The position numbers and the translations under genes were made by a program. Below, in pieces: positions 35,822-45,581 of a stretch of 64,000 nt of DNA (its first letter is position 1; every line of letters begins with the position of its first letter). The notes under the pieces were generated by a model. That model was given only the letters and a program-made list of their open reading frames with translations, ran no database searches and was not told where the DNA came from. This stretch comes from Pokkaliibacter plantistimulans (GTDB lineage Bacteria > Pseudomonadota > Gammaproteobacteria > Pseudomonadales > Balneatricaceae), in NCBI RefSeq assembly GCF_003194385.1, contig NZ_LAPT01000077.1, positions 1 to 64,000 on the forward strand, read 5' to 3'.

Positions 35822-37777
35822 ATGAGTTTGCGTAATGTGCTGTTCTCGTTCCTGGCCGGGGTGATGCTCGCGTTGTTGGCTTTGACCCTGTTTTCTGCGG
35901 TGCAGAATTATCGCAGTTATCTGCAGGCTCAGTTGCAGGCTCATGCCCAGGACGCTGCCACTTCTCTGGGGATTGTGCTGACCAACTCTGCGGCGTCCCA
36001 GGATGAAGTCACCATGCAGCAGATGATTGATGCTGTTTTTGATCGCGGTTACTACCAGCGTATCGAGTATCTGGATGTCAACGGTGAATCAAAGATCGTC
36101 AAGCAGACAGGCGGTGGTGTAGATGATCTGCCGGATTGGTTCGTGCGTTTTGCTGATCTGCCAGCGCCCATTGCGGAGGCGCATGTGACTAACGGCTGGA
36201 TGCAGCTGGGGATGGTGCGAGTGCAGAGTCATCCGGCCGAGGCTTATCACGATCTCTGGGACTATCTGCAGAAGGTGTTTTTCCAGTTTCTGGCGGCGTT
36301 GGTGGTGGTGTTTCTCATCATGCGCTGGGTGCTCAATCGCGTTGTTATTTCTCCTCTGCAAGTGCTGGAACAGCACAGTAGTGCCTGGGCCGAGCGGCGC
36401 TTCAGCACTATCGATATCAAACCCTCTACACGTGAGCTGTCCAGTCTGGTCGGTGCCATGAATCGTATGGTCAAACGGTTGGAAAGCATTTTTTCTGAAC
36501 AGTTGGGGCTGATTGAGCATTTACGCCGGCAGGTCAGTGAAGATGGCCTGACGGGGTTGCTCAATCGCTCTGCCTTTGATCAGCGTATCAGGCTGATGCT
36601 GAGCCTTTCCGAAGAAGGGGCGCGCAGTGGCGGTCTGATGCTGCTGCAGGTGCGGGGTCTTGAAGAGCATAACGTCCGCTATGGTCGGGAAGCAGGCGAT
36701 GACATGCTGAAAAGGATTGCGCTACGCCTGCAGGAAGGAGTGCAAGCTTATGATGGCGCCCTGTTGGCACGGCGCTCCGGGACAGATTACGCGGTATTTA
36801 TACCCGGATTGGCAGAGAATGATTTTGCCAGCCATGTGGAGAAACTGTTCAATCACGTTTCACGCATGGAGTCGGTTACTGCACCTGAATGGCGTGATCG
36901 GCTGCATTTGGGGGCGGTTTATCTCTATCCACAAACTACATTCGATTTGGGTGCAGCCTTCTCCGAAGCTGATGTGGCGTTGAGGGAGGCGCAGCAGAAG
37001 GGGCTGAATGCATGTCATATCAGTCGTTCACAGAGTAATAGTCGCTCTGCCAATGAGTGGCGCCACTTCCTTGAGGGGGCTATTGCCCGGGACGAACTGC
37101 TGCTCTATTACCAGCCTGTGTACTCGGCGAAAAAGGTTGTACTGCATCATGAGGTCTATGTGCGGCTGCAGGATGAGCACGGTGTGCTGGCCGCTGGTGA
37201 ATTTCTGCCCATGGCTGAGCAGTTTGACCTTTTGCCGGCACTGGATCGTCAGGTGCTGCACAATTTGTTGCGACGCATGAGTTCCAAGGATGATGATGGT
37301 GCAGCTGCTTACTGCGTCAACATTTCCATTGCCTCATTGCAGGATGAAGGCTTCTGCTCCTGGTTGAAGGAGACTTTTCAGAGCCGCGCCAACGAAGCTG
37401 CGCGTATTGTGTTGGAAGTACCAGAGTATGCCTTGCGGCAGCATATGGATCTGCTGTTGTCGCGCATGCATGGACTGCGCTCGCAAGGTGTACGCTTCTC
37501 CATCGATCACTTCGGTGTTGGCGGGGTGCCTTTCGCCTATCTGAAGACAATGTCGCTGGAGTACGTCAAGGTGCACCGCAGTTTCGTACAGAATGTTCAG
37601 GACCGGCGGGAAAGTCAGTTCTTCGTTATTTCCATGGCTCAGATTGCTCATGGGCAGGATATTATGTTGCTCGCTGATGGTGTTGAAACTGAGGCGGAAT
37701 GGCAGCAATTGCAAAGTCTTGGAGTCGATGGCGGTATGGGGTATTTCCTCGGCAGACCGCAAGCTCAGCCCAGTTGA
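35822..37777 (+). CDS. LapD-like inner-membrane c-di-GMP receptor with degenerate GGDEF and EAL domains
   Basis: 651 residues. Two membrane helices (about 6-27 and 150-172) flank a periplasmic domain resembling LapD_MoxY_N, followed by a HAMP-like linker (about 173-225), a GGDEF domain (240-400) and an EAL domain (413-645). Both catalytic motifs are broken. The GGDEF position reads SGTDY (319-323). The EAL position reads EVY (444-446), with DHFG for DDFG, KVH for K(I/V)D and ADGVE for AEGVE. This points to a c-di-GMP receptor, not an enzyme. In the LapD paradigm the protein sequesters the periplasmic protease LapG, but no LapG or LapA gene is adjacent. AGGAGG stands 5 bases before ATG 35822, which settles the start. 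A DUF2333 gene and a parA-like gene follow. Confidence 0.88.
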   Translation: MSLRNVLFSFLAGVMLALLALTLFSAVQNYRSYLQAQLQAHAQDAATSLGIVLTNSAASQDEVTMQQMIDAVFDRGYYQRIEYLDVNGESKIVKQTGGGVDDLPDWFVRFADLPAPIAEAHVTNGWMQLGMVRVQSHPAEAYHDLWDYLQKVFFQFLAALVVVFLIMRWVLNRVVISPLQVLEQHSSAWAERRFSTIDIKPSTRELSSLVGAMNRMVKRLESIFSEQLGLIEHLRRQVSEDGLTGLLNRSAFDQRIRLMLSLSEEGARSGGLMLLQVRGLEEHNVRYGREAGDDMLKRIALRLQEGVQAYDGALLARRSGTDYAVFIPGLAENDFASHVEKLFNHVSRMESVTAPEWRDRLHLGAVYLYPQTTFDLGAAFSEADVALREAQQKGLNACHISRSQSNSRSANEWRHFLEGAIARDELLLYYQPVYSAKKVVLHHEVYVRLQDEHGVLAAGEFLPMAEQFDLLPALDRQVLHNLLRRMSSKDDDGAAAYCVNISIASLQDEGFCSWLKETFQSRANEAARIVLEVPEYALRQHMDLLLSRMHGLRSQGVRFSIDHFGVGGVPFAYLKTMSLEYVKVHRSFVQNVQDRRESQFFVISMAQIAHGQDIMLLADGVETEAEWQQLQSLGVDGGMGYFLGRPQAQPS

Positions 37778-37842
37778 GGGGCAGTAATGCCAACTCATCG
37801 GGTGATGTGTACTGGATACTGTTTGGATAAAAGGAAGTCTTG

Positions 37843-38862
37843 ATGTTGGATCGTTTGTTGGTGTGGTTGTTTCCTGAGGAGGGACGCCTGTGGCTGCGCT
37901 GGGGTATCGCAGCAGTTGCTATTTATCTGCTAGGAGCTGTACTGGTCGGTTTGTACTGGTCTGCGAATCCTGACAGCTTTGACCCGGTGGCAGAGGCCAA
38001 GGTCATGGCTGAACAGCGTGGGCAGGAAAAGGTAGTCAATGGCTATACGACTACGGCGACTCTAATCAACGTGGCGGATATCCTGCTGCATAAACCTGGT
38101 GGTTACTTGCACAATGACATCTTTCCGCCGGGAGTATGGCTGGACAACACCCGTGCCTGGGAGTTCGGTGTGGTCGTGCAGGTGCGCGATATGGCTCGTG
38201 CATTGCGCAAGGACTTTAGCCGTTCGCAGTCACAGTCACGCGAGCAGACCGATCTGACCGTGGCCGAACCTCAGTTCTCTTTCAGCACCGATAGCTGGAT
38301 GCTTCCTTCTACTGAAAGTCAGTATCAGGAAGGTATTAACGCGCTGTACCGCTATCTCGACAAGCTGAGCAATCCTACCAACGGTAACGCCGAATTTTTT
38401 GCTCGTGCAGATAACCTCAATAACTGGCTGGGTGATGTCTCTACGCGGCTGGGCAGCCTGTCACAGCGTTTGTCTGCCAGTGTTGGTCAGCGCGTGGTCA
38501 ATACTGATCAATTGGAGCCGGGCAGTGATGAAGTGGCGACCGAAGATCAGACAGTGAAAACCCCCTGGCTGGAAATCGACAACGTATTCTATGAAGCGCG
38601 CGGAACGACCTGGGCATTGCTCGAATTCCTGCGGGCGGTTGAGCACGATTTTGGCCCAGCGCTGGCCAAGAAGAATGCACTGGTTAGTCTGCGTCAGGTA
38701 ATTCGTGAGCTGGAGGGTACGCAGGAAACAGTTTGGAGCCCGATGATATTGAATGGTTCAGGCTTTGGCTTATTCGCTAACCACTCTTTGGTCATGGCAA
38801 ATTACATCTCTCGAGCGAATGCTGCGATCATTGATTTGCGCGAGCTGTTGTCCAAAGGTTGA
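37843..38862 (+). CDS. DUF2333 family membrane protein
   Basis: 339-residue protein of unknown function. It has one N-terminal membrane helix (about 20-42, IAAVAIYLLGAVLVGLYW), then a large soluble domain with GGYLHNDIFPPGVWLDNTRA and WEFGVVVQVRDMARALRKDFS, which match DUF2333 as I know it. The orientation suggests a periplasmic bulk. ATG 37843 has AAGGAAG 5 bases before it. It lies 65 bp after the LapD-like gene and is followed by a short hairpin before parA. Its place in this trio hints at an envelope or surface role, which is inference. Confidence 0.82.
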   Translation: MLDRLLVWLFPEEGRLWLRWGIAAVAIYLLGAVLVGLYWSANPDSFDPVAEAKVMAEQRGQEKVVNGYTTTATLINVADILLHKPGGYLHNDIFPPGVWLDNTRAWEFGVVVQVRDMARALRKDFSRSQSQSREQTDLTVAEPQFSFSTDSWMLPSTESQYQEGINALYRYLDKLSNPTNGNAEFFARADNLNNWLGDVSTRLGSLSQRLSASVGQRVVNTDQLEPGSDEVATEDQTVKTPWLEIDNVFYEARGTTWALLEFLRAVEHDFGPALAKKNALVSLRQVIRELEGTQETVWSPMILNGSGFGLFANHSLVMANYISRANAAIIDLRELLSKG

Positions 38863-38877
38863 TTGCAGATCCACACG

Positions 38878-38895
38878 GGGCCTCATTCGAGGCCC
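38878..38895 (+). terminator. Short hairpin after the DUF2333 gene
   Basis: A 7-bp GC-rich stem (38878-38884 with 38889-38895) has an ATTC loop followed by TTGTTGT. It would be a moderate terminator, or an attenuator before parA. Confidence 0.5.
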
Positions 38896-38995
38896 TTGTT
38901 GTATCTGCTGTTGGCGGCTTCCAGTCGGTCCAATCATTGCAGGTAATGCTGCGCCAATGTTATTTCTGGCAGTACGGGTGAGGGATGGAGGGGTC

Positions 38996-39775
38996 ATGAA
39001 AAGGGTTGTCTTCAACCAGAAGGGTGGAGTGGGTAAATCAAGTATTGCTGTCAATCTGGCGGCAGTTGCTGCGCAGCAAGGGCGTCGCACGCTGGTGATT
39101 GATCTTGATACGCAGGGGAATGCCAGCCACTACCTGCTGGGCCATGACTACCTGCAGAAGGAGGAAGAGGGGCGGCATTCGTTATTTGACTTCTTTGAGT
39201 CCACGCTCAGTTTTCGCCTGCACGCTCCCACGCTGGATAGCTGTGTGTGGCCCACAGGCTACGACAATCTGTTTGTGGTGCCTGCGCATCCTGAGCTGCC
39301 GTCCTTGCAGTCCAAACTCGAAGCCAAGCACAAGATTTATAAGCTCAGGGATGCCCTGAATGACTTGTCGGGCTTTGACGAAATTTTTATTGATACACCG
39401 CCGGCTTTGAATTTTTTCAGCTTATCCGCGTTGGTCGCGGCAGAGGGGTGCCTGGTGCCCTTTGACTGTGACCAGTTTGCCCGGCAAGCACTCTATACCC
39501 TGCTCGACAATCTGCAGGAGACCCGAGCGGATCATAATCCACAGTTGGCGCTAGAAGGGATCGTTGTTAATCAGTTCGTGCCGCGGGCCAGCTTGCCGAA
39601 AAAGCTGGTGGCCGAGCTGAAAGGGGAGGGGCTGCCTGTTCTGGAGACAACCTTGCCCAGTTCAGTAATGATGCGTGAGTCGCATCAGTCGGCCGTGCCA
39701 CTGGTGCATTTGGCTCCCAGGCATAAGCTGACTCAGGCGTTTGTGGGCTTGTGGCAGGATTTACAGCAGGGTTGA
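38996..39775 (+). CDS. ParA/MinD-family ATPase, without adjacent ParB
   Basis: 259-residue cytoplasmic ATPase. The deviant Walker A NQKGGVGKSSIAVNL starts at residue 8, with the second lysine K14. VIDLDTQGNASHYLLG follows (Walker A-prime/switch I), and IDTPPALNFFSLSAL is the Walker B region. ATG 38996 has GGAGG 4 bases upstream; the much longer frame to 38753 runs back into the DUF2333 gene and is not real. No parB and no parS-like repeats are nearby, so it is an orphan of the kind that positions cell-surface or envelope machines. Its target is unknown. Confidence 0.88.
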   Translation: MKRVVFNQKGGVGKSSIAVNLAAVAAQQGRRTLVIDLDTQGNASHYLLGHDYLQKEEEGRHSLFDFFESTLSFRLHAPTLDSCVWPTGYDNLFVVPAHPELPSLQSKLEAKHKIYKLRDALNDLSGFDEIFIDTPPALNFFSLSALVAAEGCLVPFDCDQFARQALYTLLDNLQETRADHNPQLALEGIVVNQFVPRASLPKKLVAELKGEGLPVLETTLPSSVMMRESHQSAVPLVHLAPRHKLTQAFVGLWQDLQQG

Positions 39776-39841
39776 GCGGGGCTCTGTGTAGCGCGAGCGG
39801 AAGCAGGTTGGTATATGCGGACACGAGTGTAATCAGAAAAA

Positions 39842-39867
39842 CAGCCCAGCTATATCTAGCCGGGCTG
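39842..39867 (-). terminator. Terminator between parA-like gene and ppa
   Basis: An imperfect stem, CAGCCC-a-GC with GC-c-GGGCTG, spans 39842-39867. It is followed on the minus strand by TTTTT and so serves ppa; it may also end parA. Confidence 0.7.
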
Positions 39868-39928
39868 ATAGCCTGTCTCTGTCGGTCTGCGGGAAGTATC
39901 AGCAGCCGTCAGAAAACCCAGGCGGTTA

Positions 39929-40462
39929 TTACTGCTTGGCTTCGTAGTTCTTGACTGAGGTCAGAATAGCCTGGCGTGCAGCTTCGGCATCTGCCCAGCC
40001 ATCAACCTTGACCCACTTGCCTTTGTCCAGGCCTTTGTAGTTTTCAAAGAAGTGCTTGATCTGCTGCAGCTGCAGTTCGGGCAGGTCAGCGATCTCTTTC
40101 ACTTCTTTGTACAGCGGGCTCAGTTTGTCGTGTGGCACGGCTACCAGCTTGGCGTCTTCACCGGCTTCGTCGCTCATGTTGAGGATACCAATGGGACGGC
40201 AGCGAATCACAGAGCCGGGAACGACAGGGTAAGGAGTGATGACCAGCACATCCAGGGGATCGCCATCATCAGCCAGGGTGTTATTGATATAGCCATAGTT
40301 GGCTGGATAGAACATGGGGGCAGACATGAAACGGTCAACAAAGAGTGCATCGGCATCTTTGTCGATCTCGTATTTGACCGGGCTGCTGTTGGCGGGGATC
40401 TCGATGATTACGTAGATATCATTGGGCAGGTCTTTGCCAGCCGGTACGTTTACAAAGCTCAT
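39929..40462 (-). CDS. ppa: Inorganic pyrophosphatase, family I
   Basis: Hydrolyses pyrophosphate released by biosynthetic reactions. The 177-residue protein has [19 protein letters not shown] near the N-terminus, [20 protein letters not shown] and the metal-binding DGDPLDVLV motif, all intact. Cytoplasmic hexamer by family. It is monocistronic between convergent and divergent neighbours. Confidence 0.96.
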   Translation of the reverse strand: MSFVNVPAGKDLPNDIYVIIEIPANSSPVKYEIDKDADALFVDRFMSAPMFYPANYGYINNTLADDGDPLDVLVITPYPVVPGSVIRCRPIGILNMSDEAGEDAKLVAVPHDKLSPLYKEVKEIADLPELQLQQIKHFFENYKGLDKGKWVKVDGWADAEAARQAILTSVKNYEAKQ

Positions 40463-40647
40463 GGATGTAGCCTTCTGTGGTTAGCGGGTTTTGAACCCTG
40501 TACAAAAACATTTACAGAAACTGGGTGGGCAGTGATTATAAAAGGCCGTGGCGGGAAGACCAATACGACCTCTGGCTTTGTTATTGCTGTCTGCCTCTGT
40601 TTTCCTGCCTTTTCTCGTCCAGGCCTGAAGTTGTTGAGCATTTTGCT

Positions 40648-41394
40648 ATGCCGGTTTGGTTAAAAACGATCGTTCTTATTACCCTGGCGGTATGTGCTGT
40701 TGCCTTTGTTTTGTTGTGGTGGCTGCGCCATCGTCGACAAATGCAGGCACGTCAGGCGACGTTGCGTTTTTACCTGAAATATCACCCCTTGTTAGTTGAT
40801 GCTCTGGATGCCTTGCATGACTGTACGGTTGATCGGCGAGTTATTGAGCCCTATCGTCAGGCTTTGCAGCGATTAACCCAGGCACTGCGCCAGTACGGCC
40901 AGTTGACTGATGCCATGGAACGTGAGGCGGTAGATGTTATCAACATGGAGGTGCTGGAAAAGGACGAGTGGTTGTTGCTGGCTAAACACTCGCTACGGGA
41001 AGTGGAGTTTTATTCGCAACGTTTTCAGCTTGGTCTGAAAGCGCTGATTGCAGTCAGTGGCCAGGTTGGAGCCAGCCGGGAGGAGTTGATCCCGCTCAAG
41101 CGCAGTCTAATTCAGCTCACGTCAAAAATGCGGGTGTGTACCCTGATGCAGGTTGCGACGCATCTTGAGCATGAGGGCAAGCTGGATCAGGCATTGAACT
41201 GTTTTCATCAGGCGCAGCGCGAACTGAGCCGCTGGCGGAATCCGGATGCCATGCTGCGTGAGCAGTCGCGACGGGTAATGGAGGCATTGCAGCGATTACG
41301 CGATGTGGTAGATCAGAGCAATCCGCTGCTGCAGGCACTGCAGAAAGAAGAGCAGGGGGACGGTCTGCCGCAGGCTGCTCCCTATGATCTTTGA
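40648..41394 (+). CDS. Hypothetical membrane-anchored helical protein
   Basis: I do not recognise the family. From ATG 40648 the product has 248 residues. An N-terminal membrane helix (about 6-26, ending LLWWLRHRR) is followed by a cytoplasmic, strongly helical, Leu/Gln/Arg-rich region without Pro-rich breaks, likely helical bundle or coiled coil. The segment ATHLEHEGKLDQALNCFHQA resembles a single TPR-like pair. The longer frame to 40525 adds a Cys-rich stretch unlike protein and is rejected. The ribosome binding site is weak (GAG 9 bases upstream). It diverges from ppa and ends before a strong terminator. Confidence 0.65.
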   Translation: MPVWLKTIVLITLAVCAVAFVLLWWLRHRRQMQARQATLRFYLKYHPLLVDALDALHDCTVDRRVIEPYRQALQRLTQALRQYGQLTDAMEREAVDVINMEVLEKDEWLLLAKHSLREVEFYSQRFQLGLKALIAVSGQVGASREELIPLKRSLIQLTSKMRVCTLMQVATHLEHEGKLDQALNCFHQAQRELSRWRNPDAMLREQSRRVMEALQRLRDVVDQSNPLLQALQKEEQGDGLPQAAPYDL

Positions 41395-41460
41395 AGCCTT
41401 ACAAGCTTCAGCGAAGAGGGGGCGTTTCGGTGGAGCAGGGTTAAAACGTCATGAATAGTA

Positions 41461-41486
41461 AGAAGGGAGCCAGGGCTCCCTTCTTA
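41461..41486. terminator. Bidirectional terminator before fbp
   Basis: A perfect 11-bp stem (41461-41471 with 41476-41486) with a CAGG loop lies between convergent genes. Confidence 0.72.
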
Positions 41487-41501
41487 CGAGTGTGTTTCCG
41501 C

Positions 41502-42494
41502 TTAGTCGCCCTGCTGGCTGCCAGCCAGACGGCGGTGGTAATCCAGAGCGATGTTTACTTCTTCTTTTGAACCGAGCACAACAGCGACGCGCTCGTGAAT
41601 CCCTTTAGGCTGGATGCCCATGATATGGGTATAGGCATTGGTGCTCAGCCCGCCTGCCTGTTCAATCAGGAAGCTCATGGGGTTGCCCTCATACATCAGG
41701 CGCAGTTTGCCGGGTTTCTTCGGTTCACGGTAATCGTAGGGGTACATGAAGATGCCGCCACGTGTCAGGATGCGGTGCACTTCTGCAACCATGGAGGCAA
41801 CCCAGCGCATGTTGTAGCGCTTGGCCAGAGGGCCTTCTTCACCTTTGAGCATGTCATCTACATAGCTCTGCATCGCATGTTCCCAGAAGCGCTGGTTGGA
41901 CATGTTGATGGCAAATTCCTTGGTTGTAACCGGTACCTGAACCAGCTCGCGGGTCAGGAAGAAGTCGCCGGTATTGGCCAGGGTAAACATGTGGGTGCCC
42001 TTGCCCGTGGTCATGACCAGAATGTTGGAGGGGCCATAGAGCACATAGCCTGCGGCGACTTGTTTGCTGCCTTGCTGAAGGAAGGCACTCTCGTCATCGC
42101 CAGCCAGGTCAGTGGGTGCCTGCAGAATGGAGAAAATGGTACCGACAGATACGTTGACGTCGATATTGGAGGAGCCATCCAGCGGGTCAAAAGTCACCAG
42201 ATATTTACCGTTGGGGTTGCCAGCAACGGGAAAGTCTTCCTCTTCCGAGGCGATGCCCTTGACCAGACTGCATGATAGTAAGGTCTTTTTCAGCAGATCG
42301 TTGGACAGTACATCCAGCTTCTTCTGAGTCTCTCCCTGAATGTTTTCTGCCCCGGCAGAGCCTAGAATACCGGCCAGTGCACCCTGCTTCAGCAGGTAGG
42401 CGACTTCTTTACAGGCCACCAGGAGCGTATCGATCAGCTCTATCAACTCCGGGGAGGTATGTTGTTCGCGCAGAAACTGATGCAGCCTTTTCAT
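41502..42494 (-). CDS. fbp: Fructose-1,6-bisphosphatase, class I
   Basis: Gluconeogenic enzyme hydrolysing fructose-1,6-bisphosphate. From ATG 42494 it has 330 residues (E. coli 332). The metal-binding signature [20 protein letters not shown] and the sugar-binding [20 protein letters not shown] are intact. The frame back to 42566 adds 24 residues not seen in the family. It is transcribed divergently from mpl. Confidence 0.95.
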   Translation of the reverse strand: MKRLHQFLREQHTSPELIELIDTLLVACKEVAYLLKQGALAGILGSAGAENIQGETQKKLDVLSNDLLKKTLLSCSLVKGIASEEEDFPVAGNPNGKYLVTFDPLDGSSNIDVNVSVGTIFSILQAPTDLAGDDESAFLQQGSKQVAAGYVLYGPSNILVMTTGKGTHMFTLANTGDFFLTRELVQVPVTTKEFAINMSNQRFWEHAMQSYVDDMLKGEEGPLAKRYNMRWVASMVAEVHRILTRGGIFMYPYDYREPKKPGKLRLMYEGNPMSFLIEQAGGLSTNAYTHIMGIQPKGIHERVAVVLGSKEEVNIALDYHRRLAGSQQGD

Positions 42495-42611
42495 GCAATT
42501 TATTCCCTGTGTGTCCTGAGTGAGGCAGTATGTGTTCGAGTGCGGTCTTGATGGGCGCACTATCATACGTTATTAACATGCAATTTTCATGTAATCCCAA
42601 GGACGCTTTCT

Positions 42612-44093
42612 ATGTCGGAGCAGCTTTCCGCTCATCCCGAAGTTGATCAACCAGTTATGAGCACCTCTGCTGCGCCCGGCATCGGGCAAGCCAATAAGCC
42701 CTTGCATATACATATTCTTGGCATCTGTGGCACCTTCATGGGGAGCCTTGCTGTGCTTGCCAAAGCGCTTGGCTATCAGGTCTCTGGCAGTGATGCCAAT
42801 GTTTACCCGCCCATGAGCACCCAGCTTGAAGCCGCAGGCATTGCTCTCAGTCAGGGCTACAGAGTAGAGCATCTGCAGCCAAGGCCGGATCTGGTTATTA
42901 TTGGCAATGCGTTATCCCGGGGTAATCCTGCGGTAGAAGCGGTGCTGGACTTGGGCATTCCCTACATTTCCGGCCCGCAGTGGCTGGCTGAGCACGTGTT
43001 ACCGGAGCGCTGGGTGCTGGCCGTTTCAGGTACCCACGGTAAAACTACCACGGCGTCGATGCTGGCCTGGATTCTTGAGCATGCCGGCATGGCGCCGGGC
43101 TTTCTTATCGGCGGTGTGCCGCGTAATTTCAGTCAGTCAGCGCGTCTGGGCGATACTCCTTTCTTTGTTATTGAGGCTGATGAGTACGACAGTGCTTTCT
43201 TCGACAAGCGTTCCAAGTTTGTCCACTACCGTCCCCGTACCTTGATCATGAACAACCTCGAATATGATCATGCCGATATCTTTCCTGATCTTGAGGCGAT
43301 CCAGCGCCAGTTTCATCATCTGTTACGTACGGTGCCTGCATCTGGGCGACTGATTTTTCCTGCTGAAGATGAAGCCTTGCAACGGGTGCTGACAATGGGG
43401 TGCTGGAGTGAGCAGGCTGCCACGACGATGGCTGCTGATCCGCAGAGTGGCGCCGTCTGGCGAGCGGAAAAACTGCGTGCTGATGGCGGCCATTTTCGGG
43501 TCTGGCATCAGGGGCAGGATGTGGGAGAGGTGCAGTGGTCGCTAACAGGTGATCATAGTGTCAGTAACGCGCTAAACGCAGTGGTCGCGGCGCACCATGT
43601 AGGGGTGTTGCCGCAACAGGCTTTGCTGGCGCTGGCAGAGTTTCAAACGCCGAAGCGGCGAATGGAAGTGCTGGGGGCGCCAGGTGGTGTAACGGTTTAT
43701 GACGATTTTGCTCATCACCCTACGGCCATTGCGACCACCTTGCAGGGGCTGCGCCAGCGTATCGGTGAGGCCCCCCTGCTGGTGCTGATTGAGCCTCGCT
43801 CCAATACCATGCGTATGGGCGTGCACAAGGCCAGCTTGCCTGCATCAGTCAGCACTGCTGATGTGGTCTATTGGTATCAGCCTGAAGGATTGGACTGGCA
43901 GCTGGATGACGTGGTGGCCGCATGCCCGAATGCGGCTTCCCTGCTGCAGGACATTTCTGCCTTGGTTGAGCGGGTTGCCGCTGAGGCAACCCCCGGAAGT
44001 CATGTCGTTATCATGAGTAACGGCGGATTTGGTGGGATTCACGGCAAGCTCCTGTTGGCATTGCAACAGCGCTTCGCCGGGCAGGAGTGTTAA
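42612..44093 (+). CDS. mpl: UDP-N-acetylmuramate:L-alanyl-gamma-D-glutamyl-meso-diaminopimelate ligase
   Basis: Murein-recycling ligase that attaches the salvaged tripeptide to UDP-MurNAc. The 493-residue Mur ligase has [19 protein letters not shown] near residue 32, the P-loop [11 protein letters not shown] (140-150) and [12 protein letters not shown] further on. The N-terminus is about 30 residues longer than E. coli Mpl. ATG 42657 could be an alternative start, but AAGGA lies 8 bases before 42612. Its stop overlaps the ubiX start (TAATG). Confidence 0.94.
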   Translation: MSEQLSAHPEVDQPVMSTSAAPGIGQANKPLHIHILGICGTFMGSLAVLAKALGYQVSGSDANVYPPMSTQLEAAGIALSQGYRVEHLQPRPDLVIIGNALSRGNPAVEAVLDLGIPYISGPQWLAEHVLPERWVLAVSGTHGKTTTASMLAWILEHAGMAPGFLIGGVPRNFSQSARLGDTPFFVIEADEYDSAFFDKRSKFVHYRPRTLIMNNLEYDHADIFPDLEAIQRQFHHLLRTVPASGRLIFPAEDEALQRVLTMGCWSEQAATTMAADPQSGAVWRAEKLRADGGHFRVWHQGQDVGEVQWSLTGDHSVSNALNAVVAAHHVGVLPQQALLALAEFQTPKRRMEVLGAPGGVTVYDDFAHHPTAIATTLQGLRQRIGEAPLLVLIEPRSNTMRMGVHKASLPASVSTADVVYWYQPEGLDWQLDDVVAACPNAASLLQDISALVERVAAEATPGSHVVIMSNGGFGGIHGKLLLALQQRFAGQEC

Positions 44094-44758
44094 TGATGTG
44101 GCAGCCAAACCCATCTATCATCACTCTGGCTATGACAGGGGCCTCGGGGTTGCAGTATGGCCTGCGCTTGCTGGAGTGCCTTGTAGCAGCGGATAAGCAA
44201 GTGTTTGTCATGGTTTCCAAGGCGGCCCAGGTCGTTGCCGCGACGGAAACCGACTGGTCGTTGCCGGGGCAGAGTACGGCGCTGGAAAACTATCTGATCT
44301 CACGTCTCAGCGCCAGGTCAGGGCAGATTCGTGTCTTCTCCCGTGAGCAATGGATGGCGCCGGTTGCTTCTGGTTCAGGGGCGCCAAGTGCCATGGTGGT
44401 TTGTCCTTGCAGCACGGGTACGCTGTCTGCGATCGCCTGCGGCGCCAGCAATAACCTGATTGAGCGGGCTGCCGATGTGGCGCTGAAAGAGCGTCGTCAA
44501 CTTATACTGGTACCACGAGAAAGCCCATACTCCGAAATCCATCTTGAGAATATGCTCAAGCTGACACGTATGGGCGCAGTTATCTTGCCTGCCAGCCCCG
44601 GTTTCTATCACCGCCCGCAGTCTATCAATGACCTTATCGACTTTATTGTTGCTCGTATTCTCAACCAGTTAGGTATTCCGCAGCAGTTGATGCCAGGCTG
44701 GGGTGCAGCTTTACATCATGATGAGCTGGAAGAATCCCAACATGAGCCCCATGAATGA
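44093..44758 (+). CDS. ubiX: Flavin prenyltransferase UbiX
   Basis: Makes prenylated FMN, the cofactor of the UbiD decarboxylase of ubiquinone synthesis. The 221-residue protein has [19 protein letters not shown] at the N-terminus, [20 protein letters not shown] in the FMN site and [17 protein letters not shown] start at ATG 44093, overlapping the mpl stop by one base, with GGAG 5 bases upstream. The mpl-ubiX pairing is also found in Pseudomonas. Confidence 0.94.
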   Translation: MMWQPNPSIITLAMTGASGLQYGLRLLECLVAADKQVFVMVSKAAQVVAATETDWSLPGQSTALENYLISRLSARSGQIRVFSREQWMAPVASGSGAPSAMVVCPCSTGTLSAIACGASNNLIERAADVALKERRQLILVPRESPYSEIHLENMLKLTRMGAVILPASPGFYHRPQSINDLIDFIVARILNQLGIPQQLMPGWGAALHHDELEESQHEPHE

Positions 44759-44791
44759 TGGCATAGCGATCAGGAAGTGAAGTGCTGAGCT

Positions 44792-45379
44792 ATGGATATT
44801 TTTCCAATATTTCCATTGAGAATGACGGCTTTCCCTTACGCCAACCTGAGTCTGCGCGTTTTTGAGCAGCGTTATCTGCGGATGACCTGCGAAGTGATGA
44901 AACGGCAGCAGTGTTTTGTCATTACCCCGTTGCTGGATGGTGCAGAAGGGAGTCCTGATGAGCAGCAGTTCGCTCAGGTAGGTTGTCTGGTCAGGGTCGA
45001 TGACTTCCATAAGCAGGCCGATGGTTTGCTTGAGTTGGAGGTGCAGGGTCTGGAGCGTGTCAATATAGGCAGGCGCTGGCAGGAGGCCGATGGTCTCTGG
45101 CGAGGGGAGGTGGAGCGGTGGCCTGAGGCAGAGGAACCTCTGGGGGTTGATCACGGCTGCCTTATCGAGTTGTTTGAAGCCATGTGTGCTCACCCGCTGA
45201 TTTCCCGCGACAGTCCGGTGCGATGTCAGCAATTGCCTAATGCCAATGTCCTGAGTTGGAAGCTGGGAAGCTGCCTGCCGTTGCCGCCAGTCTGCCAGCT
45301 GCAATTGCTGCAGGCCGAATCGGCAACGCAGCGACTGGCACTGATACATAGCTGGCTGGATCATGACATGGAGTGTTGA
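44792..45379 (+). CDS. LON peptidase substrate-binding domain protein
   Basis: 195-residue protein with the LON N-terminal (substrate-binding, PUA-like) fold only: IFPIFPLRMTAFPYANLSLR, then VFEQRYLRM, which are the family signature. No ATPase or protease domain follows, so it is not the Lon protease. Cytoplasmic, role unknown; standalone members are common in gammaproteobacteria. It follows ubiX by 33 bases in the same direction and may belong to the mpl-ubiX unit. Confidence 0.85.
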   Translation: MDIFPIFPLRMTAFPYANLSLRVFEQRYLRMTCEVMKRQQCFVITPLLDGAEGSPDEQQFAQVGCLVRVDDFHKQADGLLELEVQGLERVNIGRRWQEADGLWRGEVERWPEAEEPLGVDHGCLIELFEAMCAHPLISRDSPVRCQQLPNANVLSWKLGSCLPLPPVCQLQLLQAESATQRLALIHSWLDHDMEC

Positions 45380-45435
45380 GCACTTGAGGGAGCTGTTCGG
45401 AGTAGTCCAGAGTGCTTTAGTAACATCATGACGGA

Positions 45436-45464
45436 TGGAGAGTGAGTTGTCCTCAGGCTATAAT
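45436..45464 (+). promoter_or_regulatory. Candidate sigma-70 promoter of the proA operon
   Basis: A consensus TATAAT -10 (45459-45464) is preceded at 17 bp by TGGAGA (45436-45441, four of six matches to TTGACA). It lies 117 bp before the proA start, with a 7-bp leader hairpin (45479-45499) between them. Confidence 0.5.
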
Positions 45465-45581
45465 GGCCGATTCTTGAGGACAGGGCGGGTATCCCTGTCT
45501 GAATGCCGGACGAGTTGAGTGCCATCATCAATAAGGTGATGGGCTCAATACGTCACTTTGTCAGCCGAGGAATGCCGTTCC

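Noticed and set aside
38753-38995. Extended N-terminus of the ParA-like protein
   Set aside because: The extension runs into the DUF2333 gene in another frame, and a GGAGG site directly precedes ATG 38996.
44792-45379. Fragment of the Lon protease
   Set aside because: The gene is complete with its own stop and has the usual length of standalone LON-domain proteins; no truncated ATPase follows.
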